A stretch of 41,959 nt of DNA, taken from positions 1 to 41,959 of the forward strand of contig DJGZ01000036.1 in the NCBI GenBank assembly GCA_002433025.1. Direction: 5' to 3'. Under the pieces are notes generated by a model. That model was not told the origin of the DNA. It saw only the letters and a list, made by a program, of their open reading frames with translations, and did no database searches. Every line of letters starts with the position of its first letter. Position 1 is the first letter of the stretch. A program made the position numbers and the translations under genes. Positions 41,772-41,959 of the stretch are shown in pieces. This DNA is from Bacteroidales bacterium UBA5833 (GTDB taxonomy: Bacteria > Bacteroidota > Bacteroidia > Bacteroidales > Lentimicrobiaceae).

Positions 41772-41959
41772 CCAGCCCTTGAATTAATGACTTCTCTTAT
41801 ACTTTACGCAGGGCATAGCCGGAATTGCTCAGGAATAGCCGCTGTTTAGCCCTGCTGTGGTTAAATATGCCCTGTTTGAGATCATAAAATTATAAAATTA
41901 TGTTTGTTTGGCAAATAATTTTACAAATTATCTGAGTTGTAACTAATCAGTTTGCCAAA
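41772..41959. other. Upstream region of the sigma-factor operon, with palindromes
   Basis: The 188 bases upstream of the sigma gene contain an inverted repeat CAGGGCATA (41809-41817) / TATGCCCTG (41866-41874). Two TTTGSCAAA palindromes lie at 41907-41915 and 41951-41959, and ATAAAATTA is repeated. The last palindrome ends exactly at the window edge. The pieces could be operators or a leader fold; no gene is seen. Confidence 0.45.
41885..41915 (-). promoter_or_regulatory. Candidate promoter of the ECF-led operon
   Basis: On the minus strand TTTG (41915-41912), 19 bp, then TAATTTTA (41892-41885) matches the Bacteroidota consensus except for the final G. A second TAATTTTA copy lies directly ahead. 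One TTTGGCAAA palindrome overlaps the -33 box. The leader would be about 105 bases. Confidence 0.35.

Overview
The window reads as a chromosomal segment of a Bacteroidota bacterium, most likely Bacteroidales-like. The evidence is a SusC/SusD pair, many lipoproteins, a CzcA-CzcC fusion of a type seen in this phylum, and repeated matches to the Bacteroidota promoter consensus (TTTG, about 19-20 bp, TAnnTTTG) upstream of genes, with few Shine-Dalgarno sequences. No transposase, integrase, CRISPR array or rRNA was seen. The genus cannot be fixed from the sequence.

Left part (1-13.8 kb): a repeat-bearing non-coding stretch, tRNA-Arg(CCG) with promoter and terminator, then mostly housekeeping genes. 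These are a HAD phosphatase, oligopeptidase B, a cysteine-cluster protein of unknown function, a cytidylate-kinase-like protein with a degenerate glycine loop, a SagB-type nitroreductase, the menaquinone methyltransferase UbiE/MenG, an HExxH metallopeptidase lipoprotein, an SDR epimerase-like protein, an exported protein-L-isoaspartate methyltransferase and a helical protein of unknown function.

Middle part (14.0-29.9 kb): a polysaccharide-utilization-type locus, all on the + strand with very tight spacing. Its order is ribokinase, SusC, SusD, three secreted ADP-ribosylglycohydrolase-fold proteins, two secreted two-domain esterases, a GRP-type sugar transporter and a small surface-type lipoprotein, ending in a hairpin. 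The combination of ribokinase, SusCD, ADP-ribosylglycohydrolases and sugar permease resembles the ribose-utilization (rus) loci known from Bacteroides. The proposed logic is capture of a ribosylated (possibly acylated) ligand at the outer membrane, de-esterification and deglycosylation outside the cytoplasm, uptake of ribose, and phosphorylation. The three hydrolases plus two esterases, each esterase carrying a nucleophile-less second domain, make it unusual. No nucleoside hydrolase and no regulator are visible.

Right part (30.0-41.96 kb): a DASS/SLC13 anion symporter (+), then a six-gene minus-strand operon. In transcription order it holds an ECF sigma factor, a urea-transporter/M23-peptidase fusion, a TPR plus outer-membrane-barrel protein, a TPR protein, a CzcA-type metal-efflux RND pump fused to its TolC-like outer-membrane partner, and the membrane-fusion adaptor. 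Co-transcription of a sigma factor, a urea channel-peptidase hybrid and a complete divalent-cation efflux system is the most unexpected arrangement here and, with the rus-like locus, the best candidate for an undescribed system.
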